A stretch of 26,209 bases of DNA from an uncultured Nitrososphaera sp. (GTDB lineage Archaea; Thermoproteota; Nitrososphaeria; Nitrososphaerales; Nitrososphaeraceae): the NCBI GenBank assembly GCA_946480575.1, contig CAMLKF010000024.1:1-26209 (forward strand), given 5' to 3'. The position numbers and the translations under genes are program-made. Below the pieces are notes generated by a model, which saw nothing but the letters and a program-made list of their open reading frames with translations, had not been told where the DNA came from and did no database searches. Positions 6,427-14,540 of the stretch are shown piece by piece. How positions within the stretch are numbered: position 1 is the first letter of the stretch; every line of letters begins with the position of its first letter.

Positions 6427-6642
6427 ATGTATATCACTAAACAGATCACAAAAGCGGCTACAGGAGTACCAAAGATTGCTGTCGGCATTCTCCTTGGGGT
6501 GCTTGCGTTCGGCGTCTTTATGGTGGGATTCGATCAAGGGCACATCTTCAGCATGGCTCAGGGCGAGCAGGCGTACGAAGACATGTGGATGCACGAATTC
6601 TACCATGACATGAGGCACGCAGCTGGATTTCCATGCCACTAA
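6427..6642 (+). CDS. cbtB: Cobalt transporter subunit CbtB
   Basis: This 71-aa protein has one transmembrane helix (PKIAVGILLGVLAFGVFMVG) followed by GFDQGHIFSMAQGE and a metal-binding His-rich end, HEFYHDMRHAAGFPCH. The VGFDQG segment and the HEFxHDxRHxxGFPCH tail are the CbtB signature. The family pairs with CbtA as a cobalt importer that in bacteria is often under B12 control. The gene lies 15 nt before cbtA on the same strand, so the pair is an operon. No cobalamin riboswitch is visible in the short upstream region. Control, if any, would be transcriptional. Confidence 0.88.
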   Translation: MYITKQITKAATGVPKIAVGILLGVLAFGVFMVGFDQGHIFSMAQGEQAYEDMWMHEFYHDMRHAAGFPCH

Positions 6643-6657
6643 GCTGATGATGATTTC

Positions 6658-7386
6658 ATGAGAACTCTTACCTTTATTGCCATAACCCTTTTTTCTGGAG
6701 CAATTGCCGGCGCTATTCTTGGCATCATAAATCAGATCATTGTAGAGCCGTTCATTCAACAGGCAATTGACATTGAAAACCAGAATGCAATTGCCGCCGG
6801 TGAACTTTTCAACCCGTCAGAGTATGCTGCTTATCGCATATGGCAGAGGGGGGGAGAGATTGCAGCCGGCACGGTTCTAGGGCTGTCAATAGGGGCACTG
6901 TTTGGAATAGTCTTTGCCTACGCACGCAGCTCGTTGCCAGGTTCAAATAACAAAAAGAGGGCACTTATCCTTGCAGGCATCATGTGGCTTGCGCTCTTTT
7001 TGGTTCCAGCTTTCAAGTACCCTGCAAATCCCCCGGCTGTAGGCGACCCCGAAACGATCTACTATAGGCAGAACCTCTATCTAGCACTTGTAGCCATTTC
7101 TGGCTTTACCGCACTGAGTCTTGCGTTTCTCTACAGAAAGATCGGTAGTGCAGTGCAGGCGAAGAAAGCAATACTGCCAGCTGCATACGTTGCAATAATG
7201 GCAGCAGCATTTGTGGTAATGCCGGCAAACCCTGACCAAATAAGGGCCCCAACGGATTTGGTCGTTAATTTCAGGATTGCAAGTGCATTCACAATGAGTG
7301 TGTTCTGGGGATTGCTTGGAATGGTGCTGGGCTCATTCTGGGACAAACTCAAGCCGCATGAAGCTGCTGAAATAAAGGCGCGATAA
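6658..7386 (+). CDS. cbtA: Cobalt transporter subunit CbtA
   Basis: This 242-aa integral membrane protein has about six hydrophobic segments. The first is TLTFIAITLFSGAIAGAILG, and the others are spread to the last at AFTMSVFWGLLGMVLGSFW. The conserved loop FKYPANPPAVGDPETI is the pattern I associate with CbtA. It follows cbtB by 15 nt. Together they should import cobalt for corrinoid synthesis, a hallmark pathway of ammonia-oxidising archaea. The length and topology fit the family, and no break is seen. Confidence 0.88.
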   Translation: MRTLTFIAITLFSGAIAGAILGIINQIIVEPFIQQAIDIENQNAIAAGELFNPSEYAAYRIWQRGGEIAAGTVLGLSIGALFGIVFAYARSSLPGSNNKKRALILAGIMWLALFLVPAFKYPANPPAVGDPETIYYRQNLYLALVAISGFTALSLAFLYRKIGSAVQAKKAILPAAYVAIMAAAFVVMPANPDQIRAPTDLVVNFRIASAFTMSVFWGLLGMVLGSFWDKLKPHEAAEIKAR

Positions 7387-7590
7387 GCCTGTTAAATAGT
7401 AGTAGCGTGCAGCCAGCTCTAGCCGGGTCAAATACGAGAGAAGCGAAGGAATGAATCTGCAGTCGCCAAACCAGCCCGCTTTCAGCAGGAAGAAGACAAA
7501 ATATTGACAACTGATGCCACCTTCTTTCATGCCTTAAGTACTGGGAAAAATAAACTATCGACAATAGACCAATGGCAAATATAGCGCCTC

Positions 7591-8025
7591 ATGCCTACAA
7601 ATGGCAACACTATGGTGACCATTAACGCCAGCCAGGAAGTGTCGGCTCCGCTGGATCGTGTGTGGGACATCGTGGCAGACATGGACAACGAGCCGCAGTA
7701 CTGGCACGGCACAAAGGCCGTAAAGAACATCAGTAGGAACGGCAACGTCATCGAGCGGGAAGTCACGATCGCCTTCAAGGATTCCAAATGCCGCCAGACA
7801 GTAGTGCTGAACCCGAAGAAGTCGATCGAGATAACGATTAGGGATGGCCCGATGAAGGGCACAAAGGTTGTCACGCTGAACCCTTCAGGCGACAGGACTA
7901 GGATCGACGTCGTATGGCAAATTAAGCTTGCAGGCTTTCTTGGCATGTTCAGTGGCATGGTGAAAAAGCACATCGCAGAAGGGACGGAAGAGGCGCTGGC
8001 AAGGATAGGAAAAGCAGTCGAATAA
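7591..8025 (+). CDS. SRPBCC (START-like) family protein
   Basis: This 144-aa protein matches the polyketide-cyclase/START-like helix-grip fold. It has an early beta strand and helix (VSAPLDRVWDIVADMDNEPQYW), alternating strands in the middle, and a long C-terminal helix (MVKKHIAEGTEEALARIGKAV). These proteins bind hydrophobic ligands in a deep pocket, and the ligand here cannot be told. ATG 7612 is a possible alternative start, because CAAATATAG lies about 32 nt before it. The gene is 37 nt upstream of a membrane glycosyltransferase and may share function with it (lipid or polyprenol chemistry), which is inference. Confidence 0.75.
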   Translation: MPTNGNTMVTINASQEVSAPLDRVWDIVADMDNEPQYWHGTKAVKNISRNGNVIEREVTIAFKDSKCRQTVVLNPKKSIEITIRDGPMKGTKVVTLNPSGDRTRIDVVWQIKLAGFLGMFSGMVKKHIAEGTEEALARIGKAVE

Positions 8026-8062
8026 ATAACCTTTGTTATTTTCTAGCTACCGCACACAGAAT

Positions 8063-9274
8063 ATGGAGCTTACCCTTACAGTCGCCAATATAGTGCTGGC
8101 CGTAGTTCTGGCCGGCATCGCCGGCATATGGATCTACCTCCTTGCCTATATGGGCAAGTCATTGCGGCATGCTCCAACGCTTGAATCGTTTGACCGCGCA
8201 ACTGCAAGCAAATCCCCGAAGGTGAGCGTAATATTGCCTGCCCGAAACGAAGAGCGCTACATAGCACGTTGCCTTGATAGCCTGCTTGCGCAGGATTATC
8301 CAAACTTTGAAGTCATTGTAATCGATGATTCGTCAACTGACGGGACAGGCGAGATAATGCAGCAGTACGCCGCCAGGGACTCTCGCATCATGTACATAAG
8401 CGCGCCGCCCAAGCCAGAAGGGTGGGCCGGCAAGAACTGGGCCTGCTACGAAGGGTACCTACGGGCCAAGGGAAAGCTCCTGATGTTCACGGACGCCGAT
8501 ACAGAGCATTCCTCTGCTGCGATGTCGCTTGCAGTGGGGCACCTCCTGTCACAGAACCTTGACGCACTGACTGCCGTGCCGCATTTGATATGCAACGACT
8601 TTTGGACAAAAGTGACGCTACCTGCGCTTGCGACATTCCTCCATACTAGGTTTTCGCCACTGAGAGTCAACGACCCTGACAACAAGACAGGCTACTTTTT
8701 TGGCAGTTTTTTCGTCATCAGGAGGGCTGCATACGAAGCTGTCGGCACCCACAAGGGCGTCAGGCAAGAGCTCGTGGAGGATGGAGCGCTCGGCGGAAAG
8801 GTCAAGAAGGGCGGGTTCCGGCTAAAGATGGTAAGAGGCGAGCACCATATAGAGGCCGTGTGGGCGCGAGACTTGTATACCATGTGGCACGGATTGCGCC
8901 GGCTCATGATACCGCTATACTATCAGAACAAGTCACGCGCTTTCCTAATGATGATTGCAGTGTTCTTTATCCTATTCGCGCCGTTTGCCACGCTGCCGTA
9001 CTCGATCCTTGCAGCCGGCCTTGCCGGCAACCACTCGGCAGAGACACTGCTTGCAATACAGCTGGCAGCTGTTGCATTGGTATTTGCAACCACCGCCGTG
9101 CAGTGCAGCCTTGGCGTCTTTGAAAGCCCAGCCTACGCGCTTGCATCACCCCTAAGTGGCGCCATTGTCTCGTTCGGCTTTATGTCGGCCATCGTCGACG
9201 CGGGAAAGCGAGGAGCAGTGAATTGGCGCGATAGACAATATACTGTAAGCGAAAACCAGCATCCTATTCGCTGA
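8063..9274 (+). CDS. Membrane glycosyltransferase, family 2
   Basis: This 403-aa protein has an N-terminal transmembrane helix (about residues 5-28), then a GT-A catalytic domain: VSVILPARNEERYIARCLDS, the nucleotide-binding IDDSSTDGTG, the metal-binding Asp144-Ala-Asp146 in MFTDADTEH, and a catalytic Glu-Asp in ELVEDGALGG. Hydrophobic segments near 300-325 and 335-390 anchor the C-terminus. The stretch PPKPEGWAGKNWAC is typical of the branch that includes carotenoid- and hopanoid-associated glycosyltransferases, so a lipid acceptor is plausible. I chose ATG 8063. The frame also opens at a TTG ten codons earlier, but AATAAATAAC at about 8021-8030 sits better upstream of 8063. Confidence 0.85.
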   Translation: MELTLTVANIVLAVVLAGIAGIWIYLLAYMGKSLRHAPTLESFDRATASKSPKVSVILPARNEERYIARCLDSLLAQDYPNFEVIVIDDSSTDGTGEIMQQYAARDSRIMYISAPPKPEGWAGKNWACYEGYLRAKGKLLMFTDADTEHSSAAMSLAVGHLLSQNLDALTAVPHLICNDFWTKVTLPALATFLHTRFSPLRVNDPDNKTGYFFGSFFVIRRAAYEAVGTHKGVRQELVEDGALGGKVKKGGFRLKMVRGEHHIEAVWARDLYTMWHGLRRLMIPLYYQNKSRAFLMMIAVFFILFAPFATLPYSILAAGLAGNHSAETLLAIQLAAVALVFATTAVQCSLGVFESPAYALASPLSGAIVSFGFMSAIVDAGKRGAVNWRDRQYTVSENQHPIR

Positions 9275-9307
9275 AATTCTATGATGCCTTTGCTCAATAA
9301 AAATCGG

Positions 9308-9336
9308 TGGAACAGGCGCCTGGAACGGCTGTTCCA
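9308..9336 (+). repeat. Inverted repeat between glycosyltransferase and winged-helix genes
   Basis: TGGAACAG at 9308-9315 is the exact reverse complement of CTGTTCCA at 9329-9336, with a 13-nt loop that contains a further TGGAAC. No T tract follows directly. It could be a 3'-UTR hairpin or an operator upstream of the winged-helix gene at 9385. Confidence 0.45.
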
Positions 9337-9384
9337 GCGTGCACCTAATCTATCTCTCAGCAGGATGTAAATGCAGAAAGATGT

Positions 9385-9684
9385 ATGTCTGAACGCAAAA
9401 ACAATAGAGGAAAAATCCAAATAATGGGCGATGTATTGGCCCTTGCTACATCTGGCATAAAGAAGACGCACATTATGTACAAGGCGAACCTGAGCTACGA
9501 GCAGGTGCACCTGTACCTGGCGGATCTTATTGAAAAGAGCCTCGTCATGCAGGATACATCGCCGGACGGAGTGGTCTACAGGACTACAGAAAAGGGAAGG
9601 GAGTTCCTTCGCTATTACCAACGGATCTTGGAATTCCTTGAAGAGCCGGAAATTGCTCTGAGCGCGCCATACATCAGCAGGTAG
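9385..9684 (+). CDS. Winged-helix transcriptional regulator
   Basis: This 99-aa protein has the compact winged-helix layout common in thaumarchaea. Helices are at 10-24 and 25-35 (GIKKTHIMYKANLSYEQVHLY, a recognition-helix region). LIEKSLVMQD and a wing ending VVYRTTEKGREFL follow, then a final helix, YYQRILEFLEE. The TTEKGREFL wing-to-helix junction is typical. It is likely a dimeric DNA-binding repressor or activator. The gene lies just upstream of a perfect dyad (9704-9720) in front of htrA, a candidate target. The decayed ORF at 24.5-24.8 kb belongs to the same type. Confidence 0.8.
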   Translation: MSERKNNRGKIQIMGDVLALATSGIKKTHIMYKANLSYEQVHLYLADLIEKSLVMQDTSPDGVVYRTTEKGREFLRYYQRILEFLEEPEIALSAPYISR

Positions 9685-9703
9685 TAGGCGCCTTCACACC
9701 ATT

Positions 9704-9720
9704 TTTCTCCTTAGGAGAAA
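9704..9720. promoter_or_regulatory. Perfect 17-bp dyad upstream of the HtrA protease gene
   Basis: TTTCTCCT and AGGAGAAA flank a single central T, giving eight perfect base pairs of symmetry. The site ends 16 nt before the htrA-like ATG (9737) and abuts the AT-rich GGATTATTAAAAG. Operator, hairpin terminator of the upstream gene, or both are possible. The position right at the promoter favours an operator. Confidence 0.45.
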
Positions 9721-9736
9721 GGATTATTAAAAGAAA

Positions 9737-10963
9737 ATGGGATTTGTTTCTTTATCGTTGAACAAGACAATCCTAGCCGTTTCTATAATCGTAGCCGCTG
9801 TCGCAATATTTTTCGCGTTTTCGCAGCTTAACGATCTTGACAATCTTGATGTTCCGCTGGTGGATAACATCATCCAGACAAGCACTAATATCGGCGGCAG
9901 TACAGACCGCGGCAGCCTGAGCGAGGACGCTTTCCGCATAGGTCAGGTCAGCACCGTACAGGCTTCTACATCTGACCTAACGCTGCCTGAGCTGTTCACA
10001 CGCGTCGAAAAATCGGTGGTGCAGATAACCGACAGTGACGAGACCAGTCCGCTTGATTCCCGTCTCGGATCGGGATTTGTCTACGACGACAATGGCCACA
10101 TAATCACCAACCACCACGTGGTCAACGGCGGTGGCAGGATTGACGTGACTTTTCTGGACGGCACAGTCTATAGGGCGACCTTGATGGGCTCTGATCCATA
10201 CACCGACCTTGCAGTGCTCTACGTCAAGGATGTGCCCCAGGAAAAACTCGTTCCGCTGCCTCTTGCCGACTCGACCACTGTCAGGGTGGGCGAGCAGGTG
10301 GCTGCAATAGGCAACCCGTTTGGGCTCTCGGGGTCAATGACAGCCGGCATCATAAGTGGAGTCGGCAGGCTCATACCCAATGATCTGGCGGGGCAATTCT
10401 CGATACCTGATGTAATTCAGACGGATGCCCCTGTCAACCCCGGCAACTCAGGCGGCCCGCTGCTCAACATGCGGGGCGAAGTGATAGGCATCAACTCGGC
10501 TATCTATTCGACCACCGGCCAGTCCGCCGGCGTGGGTTTTGCCATCCCTTCGAACACGATGACCAAGGTAGTTCCATCGCTTATCACCAACGGCTCGTTC
10601 CAGCATCCATGGCTTGGGGTGTCTGGCACAGACATGACGCCAGGCATTGCCGCAGCGCTCGGGCTTAACCAACCACGCGGCTTGCTTGTAGTAGATGTGG
10701 TCGACGGAAGCCCTGCAGCGCAAGCAGGAATCCGGGGAGGCGATGACCCCAGGAGCATCGACGGCCGGGATATCAACCTTGGAGGCGACGTCATTACCGC
10801 CATCGATGACAAGACCGTCAGAAAAATAGACGACATACTGGTCTTCCTTGAGAGGGAAAAGACCGCTGAGGACAACTTGAAGCTGACGATACTTCGCGAT
10901 GGGCAGCTGCAGGATATCAACATCGCACTGGCAGCAAGACCGAACCAGTTCGAGTCGCCATAG
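9737..10963 (+). CDS. Membrane-anchored HtrA/DegP-type serine protease
   Basis: This 408-aa protein has an N-terminal hydrophobic anchor (TILAVSIIVAAVAIFFAF, about 11-28), a trypsin-like protease domain and one PDZ domain (about 285-400). The catalytic triad is visible: His127 in IITNHHVV, Asp157 in PYTDLAVLYV and Ser238 in NPGNSGGPLL. The enzyme should face outside the cell and degrade or refold damaged envelope proteins. The PDZ carries the usual GLLVVDVVDGSPAAQAGI opening. The gene precedes cofG by 16 nt, an odd functional pairing that may only reflect shared transcription. A perfect dyad sits at its promoter. Confidence 0.92.
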   Translation: MGFVSLSLNKTILAVSIIVAAVAIFFAFSQLNDLDNLDVPLVDNIIQTSTNIGGSTDRGSLSEDAFRIGQVSTVQASTSDLTLPELFTRVEKSVVQITDSDETSPLDSRLGSGFVYDDNGHIITNHHVVNGGGRIDVTFLDGTVYRATLMGSDPYTDLAVLYVKDVPQEKLVPLPLADSTTVRVGEQVAAIGNPFGLSGSMTAGIISGVGRLIPNDLAGQFSIPDVIQTDAPVNPGNSGGPLLNMRGEVIGINSAIYSTTGQSAGVGFAIPSNTMTKVVPSLITNGSFQHPWLGVSGTDMTPGIAAALGLNQPRGLLVVDVVDGSPAAQAGIRGGDDPRSIDGRDINLGGDVITAIDDKTVRKIDDILVFLEREKTAEDNLKLTILRDGQLQDINIALAARPNQFESP

Positions 10964-10979
10964 GCAAGATCGTTTATTA

Positions 10980-12218
10980 GTGATTGCCAGCCTTAACCCA
11001 CTGTATCCTGCCTTGCTTGCAAACAGCAACCCTGCCGCTGCGGTAGTAGTCGAAATATTGAATAGGGCGCTAGAGTCCAAGCCATTATCACGAGCACAGA
11101 CGCGGCAGCTGATGGCCGAATGCGCCACCGACCTGCTCGTGTCAGCAGCCGGCAGCATAAGGGACAGGACAAGGCCAGACGCGGTAGTCACGTACTCGCG
11201 CAAGGTATTCATCAATTTAGTGAATCTATGCCGCGATACCTGCTCGTACTGCACCTACAAGAAGGAGCCAGGCGACCCGCTTCTGTCGATGATGGAGCCG
11301 CAGGAGGTGCTTTCTATAGCCAAAGCTGGCAAGAAGTTCCGCTGCACTGAAGCGCTCTTTGTCACTGGCGAGAGGCCGGAGCAGAAATACGGAGAAGCCC
11401 ATGACTGGCTCCGCTCACTCGGACACTCGTCATCAGTCGAATACATTGCTGAAATGAGCGAGCGGGTGCTTGAAAAGACTGGCCTGCTTCCTCATACCAA
11501 CGCTGGCAGCATGACAAAAAAGGAAATTGCGATGCTAAAGGACACTAACGTGAGCCTTGGTGTGATGCTCGAGACATCAAGCGAGCGGCTGATGGAAAGG
11601 GGCATGCCGCACGAAGGAGCGCCAAGCAAAAACCCTAAGGTAAGGATAAAGACGCTTAAAAGCGCAGGCGAGCTAAAGATGCCGATGACTACCGGCGTTC
11701 TGGTAGGCATTGGCGAGACGCCGGAAGAGCTGGTCGACTCGCTCTTCCTTATCAAGGAAATCCACGAAAGGCATGGAGGTCACATACAGGAAGTCATAAT
11801 CCAGAATTTTGCACCCAAGCCGGAGACAGGGATGGCAGAGGCGCCGCCTGTGTCGTCAGAATATTTCTTAAGAGCAGTTGCGACGGCAAGGATAATCATG
11901 CCTGAAATGAACATACAGGTGCCGCCGAATCTCAACCCGGACTTTTTTGGTCGCTATATCGATGCCGGGATAAATGACTGGGGCGGCATTTCGCCAGTTA
12001 CAATAGACCACATCAACCCCGAGTTCCCCTGGCCAAGTATTGCGTCAGTAAAAAAGGTAACTGAAGAAAAGGGGAGAAGACTGAGGGCGAGACTTCCGAT
12101 ATACCCGGAGTACCTCAAAGGAGGTGGAGGATTTATTACATCGGAGAGGCTTTTGCAGCATGCTAATTTGATAGCTGACAAGTTTGGACTGGTAAGAGAG
12201 GATTACATCAATGATTGA
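10980..12218 (+). CDS. cofG: F420 biosynthesis radical SAM enzyme CofG
   Basis: This 412-aa enzyme has the radical-SAM cluster motif Cys84-x3-Cys88-x2-Cys91 in NLCRDTCSYC. It is followed by YKKEPGDPL, LFVTGERPEQKYGEA and PHTNAGSMT, all typical of CofG. With CofH it makes the deazaflavin chromophore FO (7,8-didemethyl-8-hydroxy-5-deazariboflavin) of coenzyme F420 from tyrosine and a pyrimidine intermediate. The start is the GTG at 10980, giving MIASLNPLYPAL. The frame extends further upstream, but only inside the htrA-like gene. The stop overlaps the cofH start by 8 nt, so the two are translationally linked. Confidence 0.92.
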   Translation: MIASLNPLYPALLANSNPAAAVVVEILNRALESKPLSRAQTRQLMAECATDLLVSAAGSIRDRTRPDAVVTYSRKVFINLVNLCRDTCSYCTYKKEPGDPLLSMMEPQEVLSIAKAGKKFRCTEALFVTGERPEQKYGEAHDWLRSLGHSSSVEYIAEMSERVLEKTGLLPHTNAGSMTKKEIAMLKDTNVSLGVMLETSSERLMERGMPHEGAPSKNPKVRIKTLKSAGELKMPMTTGVLVGIGETPEELVDSLFLIKEIHERHGGHIQEVIIQNFAPKPETGMAEAPPVSSEYFLRAVATARIIMPEMNIQVPPNLNPDFFGRYIDAGINDWGGISPVTIDHINPEFPWPSIASVKKVTEEKGRRLRARLPIYPEYLKGGGGFITSERLLQHANLIADKFGLVREDYIND

Positions 12219-13458
12219 CTCGCTCCTAAAGCGCACCGATCCAGTCGTCGCCGCAGCCCTCGACCACGCCCTGAGCGGCAAGGACATCTCGATCGATGAG
12301 GCAATTGCGCTACTGGACTCAACTGGGCTTGAAATGAACCTTGTCCTGACGGTGGCGGACGAGCTCCGGAGAGTGACCGTGGGCGACGTTGTCACCTACG
12401 TCATAAACAGGAATATCAACTTTACAAATGTCTGCATCAAGCAGTGCGGCTTTTGTGCTTTCAGCAGGGATTTCCGCGAAGAAGAGGGCTACTTTTTGCC
12501 AACCGAAGAAATACTGAGAAGGGCAAAAGAGGCGGCAAGCCTTGGCGCCACCGAGGTGTGTATACAGGCCGGCCTGCCGCCAAAGGTGGACGGCCAACTG
12601 TATATTGACATCCTGAAGGCTGTTAAGAAGGATCTTCCTGACATACATATCCACGCATTTTCGCCAGAAGAAGTGCTCTACGGCGCGGTTAGGTCGGAAA
12701 CATCAATCGAAGAATACCTAAAGATGCTCAAGGAGGCCGGCATCGGCAGCCTGCCGGGCACAGCGGCAGAAATCCTCGACCAGAGCCTGCGCGACATGAT
12801 ATCGCCGGGCAGGATTTCGGTGCAGAACTGGATCAGGGTAATCAAGCAGGCACATGCGATAGGCATACCGACCACCTCAACGATAATGTACGGCCACATC
12901 GAAACGTCGCGCCACAAGGCGGAGCACATTGCGCTCTTGCGTGAGATTCAGAAGGAAACGCACGGCTTTACGGAATTCGTGCCGCTCAGCTTTGTCCACA
13001 CTGAAGCGCCGATGTACAACCGTCATACTGTGGAAAATGTTAGAGCGGGAGCGGATGGCAACGAAGTTATCAAGCTGCATGCAGTCGCAAGGATAATGCT
13101 GAACAACTACATCCCAAACATTCAGGTTTCGTGGGTCAAGGAAGGGGCAAGGATGTCGCAGCTGCTGCTTACAGCCGGTGCAAACGACTTTGGAGGCACA
13201 CTAATAAATGAGAGCATATCGACGGCAGCAGGCGCGCAGCACGGCCAGCTGATGAGGCCAAAGGAGATACGACAGCTAATAAGGTCCGCCGGCAGGATTC
13301 CTGCCCAGCGATCTACCACCTACAAGACAATCAAGATGTTTGCAGGCGAAAGCAACGAAGAGGAATCTGCGCTTGATACGACGGACGCATCGCAGTTTGG
13401 CTCATATCACCAGCTGATCAAGCTGGACAAGTTCAGGTACAAGGATGCGAAAAAATAG
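12211..13458 (+). CDS. cofH: F420 biosynthesis radical SAM enzyme CofH
   Basis: This 415-aa enzyme has Cys75-x3-Cys79-x2-Cys82 in NVCIKQCGFCAFSR, the CofH form of the radical-SAM motif. Later landmarks are EVCIQAGLPP, IHIHAFSPEEV, GSLPGTAAEIL and STIMYGHIE. It adds a tyrosine-derived radical to 5-amino-6-(D-ribitylamino)uracil to form the substrate of CofG. The ATG overlaps the last codons of cofG. In actinobacteria the two are fused (FbiC), and here they are separate, as usual in archaea. The gene is intact and closes the htrA-cofG-cofH run. Confidence 0.94.
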   Translation: MIDSLLKRTDPVVAAALDHALSGKDISIDEAIALLDSTGLEMNLVLTVADELRRVTVGDVVTYVINRNINFTNVCIKQCGFCAFSRDFREEEGYFLPTEEILRRAKEAASLGATEVCIQAGLPPKVDGQLYIDILKAVKKDLPDIHIHAFSPEEVLYGAVRSETSIEEYLKMLKEAGIGSLPGTAAEILDQSLRDMISPGRISVQNWIRVIKQAHAIGIPTTSTIMYGHIETSRHKAEHIALLREIQKETHGFTEFVPLSFVHTEAPMYNRHTVENVRAGADGNEVIKLHAVARIMLNNYIPNIQVSWVKEGARMSQLLLTAGANDFGGTLINESISTAAGAQHGQLMRPKEIRQLIRSAGRIPAQRSTTYKTIKMFAGESNEEESALDTTDASQFGSYHQLIKLDKFRYKDAKK

Positions 13459-13709
13459 AAGTATTTAATAAGCTCGAACTAAAACGGGTGCAAAATAAAG
13501 CTCTGTTGAAATAATTCAGCTTGTCAAGGCCAGCAGCTTGCACCTTCTGGCAGAGTCAATAGAAAAGAGCCAATAGCTCCTTTCAGACGGCGATGATGAC
13601 AAGCCTCTGCTCTGCAGCCGATTCCTGTTTCATCTGCGCCGGCTATCGATCATGCCAGCAGGAATGTCCGCAGGCTTTTCCTTGCTGCCAGCAAGGGCCC
13701 TCACATCTT

Positions 13710-14429
13710 TTACCTGATTTGCCAGTGCAGCGAGTATGACGACAGCAGGGCGTCCATCGAGTTGTCGTAGGGCTGGCTTGGCGACGCGCCGGTGTACCCA
13801 AGGCCAGCTACCACGAGCACGCTGACGAGGACTCCTGCAAGAGCGGCCACAGAGAGCACCATGCCCCTGTAGCCAATGACAGAGTACGTCCGCCTGCCAC
13901 TCATCGCCAGCAACGACACCGCAAGCGCGGCCGCAACTGCTATAGATGCAGCAAGGCCGGCATTCATGCCAAGCGACAGTATCTGCCAGTTTGCCGCAAG
14001 TCCAGCCATTACGAAAACGACGACTGATGCGAGAGCGCCTGCAAGAGCGTATTGGCGCATGCCCCATTGCCTGACCTGCCTGACGGCCTCTTCTGTCCTG
14101 CCGGAATCTTCCGATGGCTCATGATGATGATGCTGCTCTCCAGCCACCTTCCTTGTGGGCGGTGGTGGTGCTGCAACCGACACGTACTTGGAGTCGACAT
14201 CCCGCAAGAGCTGCAGACCCTCTTCTGTGATTATGTAGTGCTTTGAGTCCTTGGTGACGTAATTGCCCATGCGCTCAAGGTGGTAATAGATCGAGCCGGT
14301 GGAAAGCCCGGTGGAAAACTTGATGTCTGAAAAGCCTGCGACGCCGTTCCTGTCGGCAATTGCCCTGAGGATCTTTATTCTGGTTCGCCTAGCGCGCAGC
14401 TGTGTCTCCCCTGTCAATGCAGCTGTCAT
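13710..14429 (-). CDS. Membrane-bound winged-helix regulator
   Basis: This 239-aa protein has an N-terminal winged helix (about 10-80: ARRTRIKILRAIADRNG, then FSTGLSTGSIYYHLERMG, wing HYIITEEGLQLL). A disordered linker with PPPP and HHHH follows, then three or four membrane helices (ALAGALASVVVFVMAGL, SIAVAAALAVSLLAM, VLSVAALAGVLVSVLVVAGL). It should be a DNA-binding protein tethered to the membrane, sensing an envelope or membrane signal. The His run might bind metal. It is divergent from the exported protein at 14541, a plausible target. After its TAA the +1 frame stays open for about 25 codons (KDVRALAGSKEKPADIPAG), so the C-terminus may be slightly altered by a frameshift. Confidence 0.75.
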   Translation of the reverse strand: MTAALTGETQLRARRTRIKILRAIADRNGVAGFSDIKFSTGLSTGSIYYHLERMGNYVTKDSKHYIITEEGLQLLRDVDSKYVSVAAPPPPTRKVAGEQHHHHEPSEDSGRTEEAVRQVRQWGMRQYALAGALASVVVFVMAGLAANWQILSLGMNAGLAASIAVAAALAVSLLAMSGRRTYSVIGYRGMVLSVAALAGVLVSVLVVAGLGYTGASPSQPYDNSMDALLSSYSLHWQIR

Positions 14430-14540
14430 AGTCCAAAGGATTTTTTATCGATTTCGAAATGAGCTCCTAGAAAAGTGATCGCGAAGAATGATCTAGTTAT
14501 AATTGTTAAATGCAATTGCAGTGCAAGATAGTACGCTGGC

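Noticed and set aside
6350..6427. Cobalamin riboswitch upstream of cbtB
   Set aside because: The TATA element is 28 nt before the ATG, leaving essentially no leader to hold a riboswitch.
13593..13739. Cys-rich plus-strand ORF of 48 codons (CSAADSCFICAGYRSC and CPQAFPCC)
   Set aside because: It runs antisense into the 3' end of the membrane-bound winged-helix gene and has no promoter. The Cys residues arise from the GC-rich complement of a Gly/Ala/Leu-coding stretch.
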